From Brevibacterium antiquum CNRZ 918 (lineage in GTDB: Bacteria; Actinomycetota; Actinomycetes; Actinomycetales; Brevibacteriaceae): 64,000 bases of DNA. Location: NCBI RefSeq assembly GCF_900169145.1, contig NZ_FXZD01000003.1, forward strand, positions 124,001 to 188,000, written 5' to 3'. The notes beneath the pieces are model-generated. The model made no database searches, had not been told where the DNA came from, and worked only from the letters and a program-made list of their open reading frames with translations. Below are positions 34,197-43,958 of the stretch, one piece after another; the first letter of the stretch is position 1, and each line of letters starts with the position of its first letter. The translations under genes were made by a program, and so were the position numbers.

Positions 34197-35902
34197 TGTC
34201 CACCTTCCAACCATGTGCTGTAGAAGTCGGGGCGGCCCACCGGTTCGGTCGTGAAGCCGTTGACGCGGCGACGGAAGGAGAACACCTGGGGCTCTTCGAA
34301 GAACGGCAGAACATAGGCGTTCTCGACGAGGTAGTCCTGAACTTTCTCGGCGGCCTTCTGCCGGTTCTTCGTCTCGGGCTCCGAGGCGAGTTCCTCCAGC
34401 AGCCGGTCGATCTCGGGGTCGATGCTTCCGTCCTTCGCATCGTCGCGGTCCTTGCCGTTGAGGAAGACGTCGCGGTTGACCGAGGAGTAGTTGGAACGCA
34501 GATTGTCGAAGTCCGCGCGCGCGACCATCGAATGGTAGATCTGGACCGTGTCGAGTTCGAGGGCATCGAGGGTCTGCTTGGACTGGTCACCGGGGTTGAT
34601 GGACAGACGCACGCCCACGTGACGCAGCTGCTGCTGGATGAGGGTCTGCACCTCGTTCGAGCGTGGCTGCGGCAAGGCGATGTTGACGGCCAACTCCAGG
34701 ACCTGGTCATCCTTGACGCGGAAACCGGCAGCGTTGCGTTCGCCCCAGCCGGCCTCGTCGAGCAGCCGGTTCGCTTCGTCGGGGTCATGGACCCAGGACC
34801 CGGACTGATCCTTGTAGCCCATGGCTCCCTTGGCCAGGAGTCCGGTGGCCAGCGGGTAGTTGGAGGTGAAGAGCTTGTCCACGATCTCCTGCCGGTTGAC
34901 GGCGGCGATGATGGCCTGCCTGACCTTGAGGTCGGCCAGGAGCTCGTGTCGGAAACGGAAGTTGATGCTGTTGTTGATGCCGTTCGTGGCCTTGGCGTAG
35001 AGACGCAGACCCTGCTCGGTCACCCGGGACTCATCGGGGGCCTGGACGTCGCGGACGCCGTCGGCCTGCCCGGAGAGAACGGCTCCGATGCGCACCGAGT
35101 ACTCGTTGTTGGCCAGGTAGTCGATCCCATCGAGATGGGCCCGGCCCTGATGCTCGAAGTGAGGTGGGGCCCAGTCGTAGTCCTCGCGGACTTGCACGGA
35201 CAGCTTCGTTCCGATCGTCTCCTCGGTGATGTGGAACGGCCCGCAGGTGTGGATCTGCGTGGCCCCGCCGGGACCGAAGCCCTCGGCGTCGAGTCCCAGC
35301 GTCGAGTCGGCGAGCAGACCGGCGTTCATCGTCGATGTCGCCTGGGCGAATCCGGGGGAGGGGGCGCTGAAGTGGAAGCGGACCGTGTTCTCACCGAGGA
35401 CCTCGCTGCGATAGTAGTTCGAGATCTGCTCGGAGACCGGAAGCGTGCGCGCTTCGTCGCCGGTGCCGAAGAGGTCGAAGTTCTTCGCCACGTTCTGCGG
35501 AGTCAGAGGCGAACCGTCGGAGTAGGTCACGCCCTGACGGATGGTGAACGTGAATTGGGTGGCATCGTTGTTGATCTCTGGCAGCGCCGTGGCCAGCCAG
35601 GGGTGGAGTTCGAGGGTCTCCGGGTCCTGCCACAGAAGTCGCGCGGAGATGTTGTTCATGATGCCGCCGTTGGGATAGAACCCGACCGAGGGCGGGTAGA
35701 GCAGCGTCCAGGTCTGAGGCTCGAAGTAGGTGAGGACCCCGCCCTGCACGGGATCGCCGCCCTCGGCCAGTGGGGCATCATCGGTGGGGGCGCACGCGCT
35801 GAGCGTGATGATGGTGCCCAGCCCCAGCCCGAGGCTGAGGAAATTGCGTCGGCCATAGGTTCGTTTGAAGCGCGCCGAGGTGGATGGACGGAGGTCCGTC
35901 AT
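34193..35902 (-). CDS. ABC substrate-binding lipoprotein (KPN_01854-like)
   Basis: A 569-residue family-5 substrate-binding protein. The N-terminus has a Tat-type RRNFLSLG motif followed by the lipobox LSAC (Cys near residue 38), so it is probably an exported lipoprotein. The mature part contains TYFEPQTWTLLYPPSVGFYPNGG, TFTIRQGVTYSDGSPLTPQNVAKNF and DYDWAPPHFEHQG. It is the first gene of a six-gene operon. It resembles TIGR04028, whose ligand is unknown; the linked monooxygenase suggests a non-peptide ligand. Confidence 0.9.
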   Translation of the reverse strand: MTDLRPSTSARFKRTYGRRNFLSLGLGLGTIITLSACAPTDDAPLAEGGDPVQGGVLTYFEPQTWTLLYPPSVGFYPNGGIMNNISARLLWQDPETLELHPWLATALPEINNDATQFTFTIRQGVTYSDGSPLTPQNVAKNFDLFGTGDEARTLPVSEQISNYYRSEVLGENTVRFHFSAPSPGFAQATSTMNAGLLADSTLGLDAEGFGPGGATQIHTCGPFHITEETIGTKLSVQVREDYDWAPPHFEHQGRAHLDGIDYLANNEYSVRIGAVLSGQADGVRDVQAPDESRVTEQGLRLYAKATNGINNSINFRFRHELLADLKVRQAIIAAVNRQEIVDKLFTSNYPLATGLLAKGAMGYKDQSGSWVHDPDEANRLLDEAGWGERNAAGFRVKDDQVLELAVNIALPQPRSNEVQTLIQQQLRHVGVRLSINPGDQSKQTLDALELDTVQIYHSMVARADFDNLRSNYSSVNRDVFLNGKDRDDAKDGSIDPEIDRLLEELASEPETKNRQKAAEKVQDYLVENAYVLPFFEEPQVFSFRRRVNGFTTEPVGRPDFYSTWLEGGQ

Positions 35903-35958
35903 GGAAGGTGGTCCTTTGTGCAGATGAAACCGAGGTCGGGGTGTGGCCAGTTGCTCAG

Positions 35959-35989
35959 ATATCTCAACTAGTCGTTGGTATAGCTCAAC
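35959..35989. repeat. Direct repeats with 21-base period before the ABC/luciferase operon
   Basis: ATATCTCAAC (35959-35968) and ATAGCTCAAC (35980-35989) are direct repeats exactly 21 bases apart, on the upstream side of the substrate-binding protein gene. Two-turn spacing suits activator half-sites. The rest of the 35903-36111 gap shows no gene, and no regulator gene lies next to it. Confidence 0.45.
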
Positions 35990-36111
35990 AATTAGAGCTT
36001 GTGACTAGCTTGAGGTCGATGTGGAGTCGACGCCACAGCATTCGGTCCTTTGGGTGTGTCTGCATGCTTCGAGTTAAGCCCATCGGCATGCTGGTAGTCA
36101 ATCCGATCGCT

Positions 36112-36117
36112 TAACAT
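36112..36117 (+). promoter_or_regulatory. Leaderless-type -10 box (TAACAT)
   Basis: TAACAT ends six bases before the ATG at 36124, with no Shine-Dalgarno between. Confidence 0.5.
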
Positions 36118-36123
36118 TGAGTC

Positions 36124-36783
36124 ATGTTGCTACCTCCGGACTTGGATCATCTCGTCATTGCCGTGCCGAATCTCGCCGAAAGTGTTGAGCAATATCACAA
36201 CATTCTCGGCGTGGAGCCTATTCCCGGTGGTGCCCATCCGGGGCTGGGGACGGCCAATGCGCTGCTGGGCCTTGAGTTCGGCGACGAGTCTGGCGATGAG
36301 CACCGCGACATCTATTTGGAGATCCTCGGACCCGACCCGGAGCAGGATCCCGAGCTGGCAGTCGCGCGCCTGGCCGGTATCACCCGGCCCACGGTGCAGC
36401 GGTGGGCCATCCACCCGGCCGACTTCGACGGGCTCGTCACCTCAGCCTCACGATCGAGCCAACCCCACGTCGACCTCGGCGAGGTTCACGACATGACCCG
36501 CCGCACCCCTGAAGGCACGCTTCTCGAATGGAGACTCACGAGGCGGACACCGCTGGCGCTCGGGGGAATTCAGCCCTTCCTCATCGACTGGAAGGACTCC
36601 CCGCACCCCGCACGGCGGATGATGCCCGCTGTCCGTCTCGAGCGGTTCTGGGCGACGAGTGCGGATGTGGACACCACATCCAGAGTTCTGCGATCCTTGG
36701 GGACTACCATCGAGGTTGAGGCAGGAGACACGGAAACCCTGCACGCCACACTGAAAGGTCCCGGTGGATCATGGACGATCTGA
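36124..36783 (+). CDS. VOC/glyoxalase-like domain protein, copy 1
   Basis: A 219-residue protein with a glyoxalase-like fold (Glyoxalase_3 type): LPPDLDHLVIAVPNLAESVEQYHNILGVEPIPGGAHPGLGTANALLGLE, YLEILGPDPEQ, and a second half starting RRTPEGTLLEWRLTRRTPLALGGIQPFLIDW. The family's enzymatic role is unknown. It is paralogous to the next gene, with the same layout along the whole length, and overlaps it by 13 bases. The start is supported by the leaderless promoter. Confidence 0.84.
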   Translation: MLLPPDLDHLVIAVPNLAESVEQYHNILGVEPIPGGAHPGLGTANALLGLEFGDESGDEHRDIYLEILGPDPEQDPELAVARLAGITRPTVQRWAIHPADFDGLVTSASRSSQPHVDLGEVHDMTRRTPEGTLLEWRLTRRTPLALGGIQPFLIDWKDSPHPARRMMPAVRLERFWATSADVDTTSRVLRSLGTTIEVEAGDTETLHATLKGPGGSWTI

Positions 36784-37439
36784 GTACGATTCCCGCCAAT
36801 CTTGACCACCTCATCATCACGGTGCCCGAGCTCGAAGCCGGGGTCGCTGAATTCGAGCGCCTCACCGGAGTCCGCGCCATCGCAGGCGGCAAACACCCAG
36901 GCAGGGGAACCGCGAACTGTCTTGTCGGCCTCACGCCAGCCGGCTGGCCCGCAGGCTCCCGCACCTACCTCGAGATACTGGGCCCCGACACGCAGCAGAA
37001 GCCACCGGCCGACGGCACCCTGCCGCTGGATGCACACCTGGCTCAGGGCCTGACCCTGCAGACCTGGGCGATCCACCCACACGCCTTCCTTGCGAAGGTC
37101 GCCGGGGCGAATACCGAAGGAATCGACTTCGGCGAGGTCCGCGACATGTCCCGGGAGACCGCCGACGGCACGCTGCTCGAATGGCGCCTGACCTCTCGGT
37201 CTCCGCTGCCGGGCAAGGGCACGCAGCCCTTCCTCATCGACTGGGGCGAGTCGACCCACCCCGCCGAGGCTGCCCTGCCGTCGGTCGAACTCCTCGAGTT
37301 CTCCATCGAATCCCCGGACGCCGAGGAGAGCCGTCGTGCCCTCGATGTGCTCGGTGCCGGTGATACCCAGGTCGTCGAAGGCACGGAGCATCGGCTGCAT
37401 GCACGCCTGCGTGGTCCCGGCGGTGTCCTCGAGTTCTGA
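36771..37439 (+). CDS. VOC/glyoxalase-like domain protein, copy 2
   Basis: A 222-residue paralog of the upstream gene. It shares LDHLIITVPELEAGVAEFERLTGVRAIAGGKHPGRGTANCLVGL, YLEILGPD, and the GTLLEWRLTSRSPLPGKGTQPFLIDWGES block. Divergence between the two copies is large, so the duplication is old. The ATG lies within the end of copy 1, which implies coupled translation. A heterodimer is possible (inference). Confidence 0.84.
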   Translation: MDDLSTIPANLDHLIITVPELEAGVAEFERLTGVRAIAGGKHPGRGTANCLVGLTPAGWPAGSRTYLEILGPDTQQKPPADGTLPLDAHLAQGLTLQTWAIHPHAFLAKVAGANTEGIDFGEVRDMSRETADGTLLEWRLTSRSPLPGKGTQPFLIDWGESTHPAEAALPSVELLEFSIESPDAEESRRALDVLGAGDTQVVEGTEHRLHARLRGPGGVLEF

Positions 37440-37467
37440 GCGAAAGTTCTCAGTGGAGCGGTTGTGA

Positions 37468-38322
<855 letters not shown>

Positions 38323-38360
38323 GTTGGGTGGGAGAAGAATTGGGTCGCTGGTTGCCGAGA

Positions 38361-39641
38361 TCACCTGTCCGGGTGCTGCACGACGAGTGACGTGCTGCGC
38401 GGGTTCCCTTGCTCGCTGTGAAATACGATGGCGGTTGACTCTGGGGCGTCACCGAAGACCATGGGGCCGCCCTTCTTCAGCGGCTTGCCGATCACCGGCA
38501 GCTTCGGCATGGCTTTTGCACTTCCGCCGCTGACTGCGACGGCGGGTCCTCCAGGTATTCCCTCGGGGACCGCGACTGCGTATTCGTCCTCCACAGTGAG
38601 ATGAGTTTCCTTGCCATTTCCGTCAAGCGCCGGACCGGTGACGACCGGATCGTGGCCCGGCATCGCGATGATGAGGGCGGACCGCTGTCGCCGCGGGTTT
38701 GGCGGATCGATGCCTTTGTAATAGTCGACGTTATGATCTCGCGCCGCGACCATGAATCCGGTGCCTTCGTCGAATTTCACTGGCTCTGGATACGACAATT
38801 CGGTAAGAGCTCCATCATCAGCTAACGCAACAGATTCGCCATGGCCGGTGTATCGCAGGAGGTTGAGCACACCCTCCGCCTGACTCTGCTTCCAGCTGCT
38901 TGCCAAGAGCGGTGAGAACAACGACGGGGAAGTGTAGGCGCTGTTGCCGAAGGAGATTTGGACTGTGAGGATGGTTGCACTGTTGGGTTGCTCATCGTCG
39001 ACACCGACCACGTGGTCATGTTCGTCCACGAGATCTCCACCCAGGTTTGTGATCTCCTCGGCGCGGACGTTGTCTCGGACGAGATAGAACTGGTCGTGGT
39101 CGTCGCTGAAGCCCTCGACAGCATCGAGCGGCAGAGGAATGATTGAGTTCCAGGAGGAACCGGGCGCGTGTTCTGAGGAAGCGATGGCAACGTCTTCGCT
39201 GTCGCTCCAACGGCCGTCTGTGTCTCTGCGCACCACGAAGAACTCGAGCACCACATCGTCAGCGTCGGTGTAAGAGGCGAAATAGGCGAAATCGGACTGA
39301 CTGTCGTCCTCGTCTGCGCCCTGTCCGGCCCAGAGCAGCGTGTATTCTCCGTCCTCGGGAAGGCGTTTGGCGCCATCACGGATGAACCCGGCGTCATCGG
39401 CCAAGCTGCCGTGGGGTGTCCAACTCGGAAGTCCGTACCCGATGTTGGAGGGCAGGGCACCGTCTTCCGCGGGATCGTCCGGTCGTAGTATCTGTGGAAT
39501 CGCAATTGCCGCGATCACGATCACCACAACCCCTGCTCCTGTTGCCCACAGCCACCGTCGTCTCCACCAGTGGCGTTCTCCGGTGCTGTGGTGAGCTTCG
39601 GAACTGTCAGTGCTCCCCGCTGGATCGTCGTCGACCCCCAT
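38361..39641 (-). CDS. Membrane-anchored extracytoplasmic protein of unknown function
   Basis: A 426-residue protein. A short acidic cytoplasmic N-terminus, RHWWRRRWLWATG and one TM helix (VVVIVIAAIAIPQIL, about residues 36-52) precede an extracellular part of about 370 residues. I recognise no domain. It is rich in Asp and in beta-strand-like segments. The ATG at 39641 was chosen because AAGGTAGGA precedes it. It is divergent from the Clp ATPase gene, and its promoter overlaps the HAIR region. It may be lineage-specific. Confidence 0.62.
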   Translation of the reverse strand: MGVDDDPAGSTDSSEAHHSTGERHWWRRRWLWATGAGVVVIVIAAIAIPQILRPDDPAEDGALPSNIGYGLPSWTPHGSLADDAGFIRDGAKRLPEDGEYTLLWAGQGADEDDSQSDFAYFASYTDADDVVLEFFVVRRDTDGRWSDSEDVAIASSEHAPGSSWNSIIPLPLDAVEGFSDDHDQFYLVRDNVRAEEITNLGGDLVDEHDHVVGVDDEQPNSATILTVQISFGNSAYTSPSLFSPLLASSWKQSQAEGVLNLLRYTGHGESVALADDGALTELSYPEPVKFDEGTGFMVAARDHNVDYYKGIDPPNPRRQRSALIIAMPGHDPVVTGPALDGNGKETHLTVEDEYAVAVPEGIPGGPAVAVSGGSAKAMPKLPVIGKPLKKGGPMVFGDAPESTAIVFHSEQGNPRSTSLVVQHPDR

Positions 39642-39726
39642 TGGTCCTACCTTCCCCTCGTTGCGGCTTGCTACGAGTATAAAACGAGATGGCAATCGGG
39701 AATAAGACGACCGACCTCGTCGTTGA

Positions 39727-39745
39727 TTGAGTCATACACGCTCAA
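39727..39745. promoter_or_regulatory. HAIR-like HspR operator
   Basis: TTGAGT-N7-GCTCAA matches the HspR-associated inverted repeat (core TTGAGT-N7-ACTCAA) with one mismatch. It lies 20 bases before the Clp ATPase start. HspR represses heat-shock genes such as dnaK and clpB in actinobacteria. Confidence 0.65.
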
Positions 39746-39764
39746 CTTTCGACAGGAGATCAGA

Positions 39765-42356
39765 TTGGCTACGTTCTTCGGATCCGCCGGTTCTGGCGGA
39801 GATTCATTTGACGAGTTCCTTGCCCGTTTTCTGCAGGGACAGCAGGGCGCCCGACAGGGGCGCAGCGTCGACATCAACAAGCTGCTGAGCAAACGCAGCC
39901 ACGAGGTCATCGACAACGCCGCTGACTATGCCAGAGAGCACGGGCAGGCGGAGGTCGACGCTCTGCACATTCTGCGCACCATGGCAGAGACCGAACCCGG
40001 TATCTCAGCGATTCGCCAGGCCGGGGCGGACCCAGAGCAGGTCGCCCATGCCGTTGAGGAGCGCTTGCCCGCTACCTCGAACACGAAGCCCGAGGGAGCA
40101 TTGACCCTGACCGGTTCCGGTCAGCGTGCGCTCCTCGACGCCTACCAGGTGGCGCGGGCGTTCGGCTCGACCTACGTCGACCCGGAGCACCTGTTCTTCG
40201 CCTTCGTGCTCAACCATGAGATGCCTGCCGGTCGCATCCTCGCCCAGGCGGGTGTGACGCAGGAGCGGTTGCAGGCCGGAGCCGAAGCCGCAGAGGCCGG
40301 TGACCCACATGGCGGTCCCGGAGCAGGCCAGTCGGAAGAGACCATGCTCGAGCGCTTCGGCACGGATCTCACGGCGCTGGCAGCCGACGGTGAACTCGAC
40401 CCGGTGATCGGACGTGCCGAAGAGATTCAGGAGACGATCGAGATCCTCGCCCGGCGCACCAAGAACAACCCGGTGCTCCTCGGCGAGGCAGGCGTCGGCA
40501 AGACCGCGATCGCCGAAGGACTGGCTCAGGCCATCCACAGTGGCGAGATCCCGGCACAGCTGTCCGGCAAGCGAGTCATCGCACTCGATCTGCCGGGGAT
40601 GCTCGCGGGCACACGCTACCGTGGTGACTTCGAGGAGCGTCTGACCGGTGCGCTCGACGAGATCGCCGAGGACGGCGAGATGATCGTCTTCGTCGATGAA
40701 CTCCATACCCTCGTCGGTGCCGGTGGCAACGGCGAATCCAACTCGATGGATGCCGGCAACATCCTCAAGCCCAGGCTGGCCCGAGGCGATCTGCACCTGC
40801 TGGGTGCGACCACGCTCAAGGAGTACCGCACGATTGAGAAGGACTCGGCTCTCGAACGTCGGTTCCAACCGGTGCGCGTCGGAGAACCGAGCATCGAGGA
40901 TGCTGTGGCGATCCTCGACGGGCTCAAGGGCCGCTACGCCGAACACCACAACGTGACGTACACGCCTGAGGCGATCCGGGCCTCGGTGGAGCTCTCCGAT
41001 CGCTACATCAACGACAGGTTCCTGCCGGACAAGGCGATCGACCTCATCGATCAGGCGGGTGCCCGTCTGTCCCTGCGTCGTGGGCCCAAGGTCGATGCTC
41101 AGGCTCTGCGGACGGAGATCGAGCGGCTCGAGACCGAGAAGAGCACCGCCATCAGCGAAGAGAACTATGAGCGTGCCGGAGAACTCCGAGATGAGATCAT
41201 GGGTCTTGGGGAGAAGCTGCATGCAGCCGAGAACCCGAACGAAACCGCGGCGACGGCCCAGACTGATCACAATGTCGATCAGAGCAGAGCCGGCCAGAGC
41301 ACGTCTGCTGAGGCCAGCGTCGTCGACGCCGACCAGATCGCACAGGTCGTCTCCCGTGCCACTGGAATCCCGGCGGGGAGCATGACTCAGGGACAGAAGG
41401 CCAAACTGGCCAAGCTCGAAGAGGTCCTCCACGGTCGTGTCATCGGCCAGGATGATGCGGTGACCGCAGTGTCGAAGGCCGTCCGCCGGTCGCAGATGGG
41501 AATGGGGGACCCGAACCGTCCCATCGGCAGCTTCCTCTTCTTAGGCCCCACGGGCGTGGGCAAGACGGAGCTGGCCAAATCTCTGGCAGCAACCCTCTTC
41601 GATGACGAGTCGGCCATGATCCGATTCGACATGAGTGAGTTCGGCGAGCGTCACACCGTATCGCGCCTGGTGGGTTCGCCTCCCGGCTACGTCGGTTATG
41701 ACGAAGCCGGCCAACTCACCGAGCAGGTCCGGCGGAAGCCGTATTCGGTGATCCTGCTCGACGAGGTCGAGAAGGCGCACCCGGACGCATTCAACCTGCT
41801 GCTCCAGGTCCTCGACGACGGCCGCCTGACCGACGGCCAGGGGAGAACCGTGGACTTTCGGAACACCGTCATCATCATGACGAGCAACCTGGGCTCCGAG
41901 TTCATGGCGGGCAGCACTCCTCTGGGCTTCAGCTCCACCGACGCGAAGGTCACCGAAAAGGACCTGAGCGCGAAGGTGATGGGCAAGCTCAAGGAGATCA
42001 TGCGTCCCGAGTTCCTCAACCGGATCGACGAGACCGTGATGTTCTCGCGGCTCGACCGTGAGCAGCTGCAAGTCATCGTCCGTCTCCAACTGGAGGCGTC
42101 GGTGCAGCGCCTGGCACACCAGGACATCAGCCTGAGCGTGTCCGAGGACGCTGTGGAATGGCTCTCAGATGCAGGGTACGAACCCGAGTTCGGTGCTCGT
42201 CCGCTGCGGCGCGTGATCCAGCGTGAGCTCGACGACCGCATCGCGGACCTCCTCGTCAACGAGGCAGTGTCAGAGGGCGGGACCGTCAGTGCCACGGTCG
42301 ACGACGGTCAGCTGAACGTGATCGCGGGATCTCCTGAGGTTCCCGTGGCAGTCTGA
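39765..42356 (+). CDS. Clp-family AAA+ ATPase (ClpC-type architecture)
   Basis: An 863-residue Clp/Hsp100 protein. It has a Clp_N repeat domain (about 35-180), AAA1 with Walker A GEAGVGKT at 240-247, a short UVR-like middle ([21 protein letters not shown]), AAA2 with GPTGVGKT near 595, and a D2-small domain. The lack of the long coiled M-domain argues against ClpB. PLGF near 720 sits where ClpC/ClpA carry their ClpP-docking loop. The TTG at 39765 is preferred because AGGAG lies six bases before it and the repeat domain starts there. It unfolds or disaggregates proteins under heat stress. Confidence 0.9.
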   Translation: MATFFGSAGSGGDSFDEFLARFLQGQQGARQGRSVDINKLLSKRSHEVIDNAADYAREHGQAEVDALHILRTMAETEPGISAIRQAGADPEQVAHAVEERLPATSNTKPEGALTLTGSGQRALLDAYQVARAFGSTYVDPEHLFFAFVLNHEMPAGRILAQAGVTQERLQAGAEAAEAGDPHGGPGAGQSEETMLERFGTDLTALAADGELDPVIGRAEEIQETIEILARRTKNNPVLLGEAGVGKTAIAEGLAQAIHSGEIPAQLSGKRVIALDLPGMLAGTRYRGDFEERLTGALDEIAEDGEMIVFVDELHTLVGAGGNGESNSMDAGNILKPRLARGDLHLLGATTLKEYRTIEKDSALERRFQPVRVGEPSIEDAVAILDGLKGRYAEHHNVTYTPEAIRASVELSDRYINDRFLPDKAIDLIDQAGARLSLRRGPKVDAQALRTEIERLETEKSTAISEENYERAGELRDEIMGLGEKLHAAENPNETAATAQTDHNVDQSRAGQSTSAEASVVDADQIAQVVSRATGIPAGSMTQGQKAKLAKLEEVLHGRVIGQDDAVTAVSKAVRRSQMGMGDPNRPIGSFLFLGPTGVGKTELAKSLAATLFDDESAMIRFDMSEFGERHTVSRLVGSPPGYVGYDEAGQLTEQVRRKPYSVILLDEVEKAHPDAFNLLLQVLDDGRLTDGQGRTVDFRNTVIIMTSNLGSEFMAGSTPLGFSSTDAKVTEKDLSAKVMGKLKEIMRPEFLNRIDETVMFSRLDREQLQVIVRLQLEASVQRLAHQDISLSVSEDAVEWLSDAGYEPEFGARPLRRVIQRELDDRIADLLVNEAVSEGGTVSATVDDGQLNVIAGSPEVPVAV

Positions 42357-42375
42357 GTCGGCTACCTGCAGAGAC

Positions 42376-42418
42376 CAGGGTCGGGTCGGAAGACATCTCT
42401 TCCGCCCCGGCCCTGTTT
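42376..42418 (+). terminator. Terminator after Clp ATPase
   Basis: CAGGGTCGGGTCGGAAGA (42376-42393) pairs with TCTTCCGCCCCGGCCCTG (42398-42415), one mismatch and one G-U, and TTT follows. It also separates the convergent yidC gene. Confidence 0.85.
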
Positions 42419-42445
42419 CTGCCTCTTGGCCCTACGCCGGCTCGC

Positions 42446-43261
42446 TCAGGCGGCTGGGCTGCTCTGCGTCTCCCGCTGGGCCTCGTCCTGCTCGTGAACC
42501 TTGAGGACACGGTTGAGCACGAGACGTTCCGCCAAGGTCCATGCCGTCGTCGTCATGAGATAGAGCGTAGCCGCCAGCGGCACGAACAGCGCGATGACAG
42601 CGGTCATGAACGGCATGAAGCTCAGCACCCGTGTCACACCTGTGAGGTCGGGCATAGCGGGCCCATCGGTGTCTGAAGCCTGGACTGGCGGCGTCTGCGG
42701 CATGTCGGGAGTCAGCAGATGACGCGACAGGGCAGCGACGACGGTGATGACCACGACGATGACAGCGAAGACCGCAATCGTGGCCACCGTCAGGTCCCCG
42801 CCGCCCAGGAGGCCGACGAAGCCGGCGTTGAGAGGGATGGAGAGCAGAGAATGATTGAGTAGTTCATTCGCATGCCCGCCGATTGTGGTTTGGATGAAGA
42901 TCCCGTAGACGGCCATGAGCACAGGCATCTGTGCCAGCACGGGCAGGCAGCCGGCCATCGGGGAAGCCTTCTCCTCCTTGTAGAGCTCCATGATCTTCTG
43001 CTGCTTGAGCTCGGGGTTCTTCTTGTGTCGGGTCTGCAGTTCGGCGATCTTCGGGGCCAGGCGCTTGCGGGTGATTCCGGCCCTGACCTGGGACAGGCCG
43101 ACGGGGATCAGGACGGCGCGGACGGTGATCGTCAGCACCACGATGGCCAGCGCGGCACTTGCGCTGCCAGCCAAAGGTTCGAGCAGGGTCGAGAGCCAGG
43201 TGACGACCGAGTAGGCGGCGTTGACGAGCAGTTCGATGGGTGGAAATTCATAGATGTTCAT
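42446..43261 (-). CDS. yidC: YidC/Oxa1 family membrane protein insertase
   Basis: A 271-residue insertase without the large periplasmic domain. Core motifs are VLTITVRAVLIPVGLSQVRAGITRKRLAPKIAELQTRHKKNP, PMAGCLPVLAQMPVLMAVY and a last pair of TMs near FMPFMTAVIALFVPLAATLYLMTT. It inserts or folds membrane proteins with or without Sec. The ATG at 43261 has AGGAGGG nine bases upstream. It is not in the rpmH-rnpA cluster, so it is probably a second YidC. A small membrane protein gene lies upstream on the same strand. Confidence 0.9.
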   Translation of the reverse strand: MNIYEFPPIELLVNAAYSVVTWLSTLLEPLAGSASAALAIVVLTITVRAVLIPVGLSQVRAGITRKRLAPKIAELQTRHKKNPELKQQKIMELYKEEKASPMAGCLPVLAQMPVLMAVYGIFIQTTIGGHANELLNHSLLSIPLNAGFVGLLGGGDLTVATIAVFAVIVVVITVVAALSRHLLTPDMPQTPPVQASDTDGPAMPDLTGVTRVLSFMPFMTAVIALFVPLAATLYLMTTTAWTLAERLVLNRVLKVHEQDEAQRETQSSPAA

Positions 43262-43440
43262 GGTGAGGGCCCTCCTGGGCGCTGCCGATGCGCGAAAGCA
43301 TGCAGGCAGCAGTGGTGATGTCGTCATGGGAGTTCATCGACAGAACGACGCATGGCGACACCACAGGCCGGCTCTCTCAAGGAGGAGGCAGGAGTGACGT
43401 CAGAGACCGTGCTTCAGAGCACGGAGATGAAAGTCGTCGT

Positions 43441-43764
43441 TCAGGCGAAGGAATGAACGACGAGAGAGGGGGCTCTGGCTTGTGCGGTGCCCGGAGTGCC
43501 GGGCTCCTCAGGCATACGGAACTGGCGAACTTCGGTTCGCTCACGTCCCATCCAGGGACCGTGGGGAGCCAGGGACAGAACCCTGACGAGAGCGTTTGCC
43601 GCCCAGGGTGCTACCGGAGACAGCAGGACCGCACCCAGAAGCACGAGGACGATCAGATGCATGGACGACTGGGGAATGACCGAATCGACGTCGGCGCTGA
43701 GCAGCACCATGATGAACTGAACTGTCATCCACAGGTTCAGCAGCATTGCGACTCGACCTTCCAC
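43441..43764 (-). CDS. Small membrane protein (DUF6412-like)
   Basis: A 107-residue protein with two TM helices (about residues 8-24 and 36-60) and a Pro/Arg-rich tail. It resembles DUF6412 proteins, which I recall beside extra YidC genes in actinobacteria. The start may be the ATG at 43764 or at 43746. It lies about 180 bases upstream of yidC on the same strand, and that gap has no gene. A role with YidC is inferred from position only. Confidence 0.6.
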   Translation of the reverse strand: MEGRVAMLLNLWMTVQFIMVLLSADVDSVIPQSSMHLIVLVLLGAVLLSPVAPWAANALVRVLSLAPHGPWMGRERTEVRQFRMPEEPGTPGTAQARAPSLVVHSFA

Positions 43765-43820
43765 TTGAAACCGTCGCTTGATTTTATCACGGCGGTGCTG
43801 GCTGTCTTCTGGGGCAGCTG

Positions 43821-43860
43821 CACTGTTGGGTCAGCGGCATTGTTGGGTCGGCTGCACTGA
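43821..43860. repeat. 17-base tandem repeat in promoter region
   Basis: CACTGTTGGGTCAGCGG (43821-43837) and CATTGTTGGGTCGGCTG (43838-43854) are adjacent near-copies, and CACTGA starts a third. They lie between the divergent DUF6412-like and siderophore-binding genes. They could be an operator array or simple slippage. Confidence 0.5.
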
Positions 43861-43891
43861 TTTGTAGCCGAGTTGCACCAACATCGTGAAG

Positions 43892-43910
43892 TTAAGTTAG
43901 GCTGTCCTAT
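43892..43910. promoter_or_regulatory. DtxR/IdeR-type iron box
   Basis: TTAAGTTAGGCTGTCCTAT matches 15 of 19 positions of the iron-box consensus (TTAGGTTAGGCTAACCTAA). It lies 48 bases before the start of a siderophore-binding lipoprotein gene, as expected for iron repression. Confidence 0.7.
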
Positions 43911-43958
43911 GTTCATGTTGAGGGGGCGACCGCGACCCCCACAGTCGAAAGGGCAGGA

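Noticed and set aside
34151-35971. 606-residue open frame on the plus strand
   Set aside because: It mirrors the substrate-binding lipoprotein gene. Its repetitive Val/Gly/Asp/Glu composition is typical of antisense frames in GC-rich genes.
40005-41432. 475-residue minus-strand frame
   Set aside because: It is antisense to the Clp ATPase and has no domain match.
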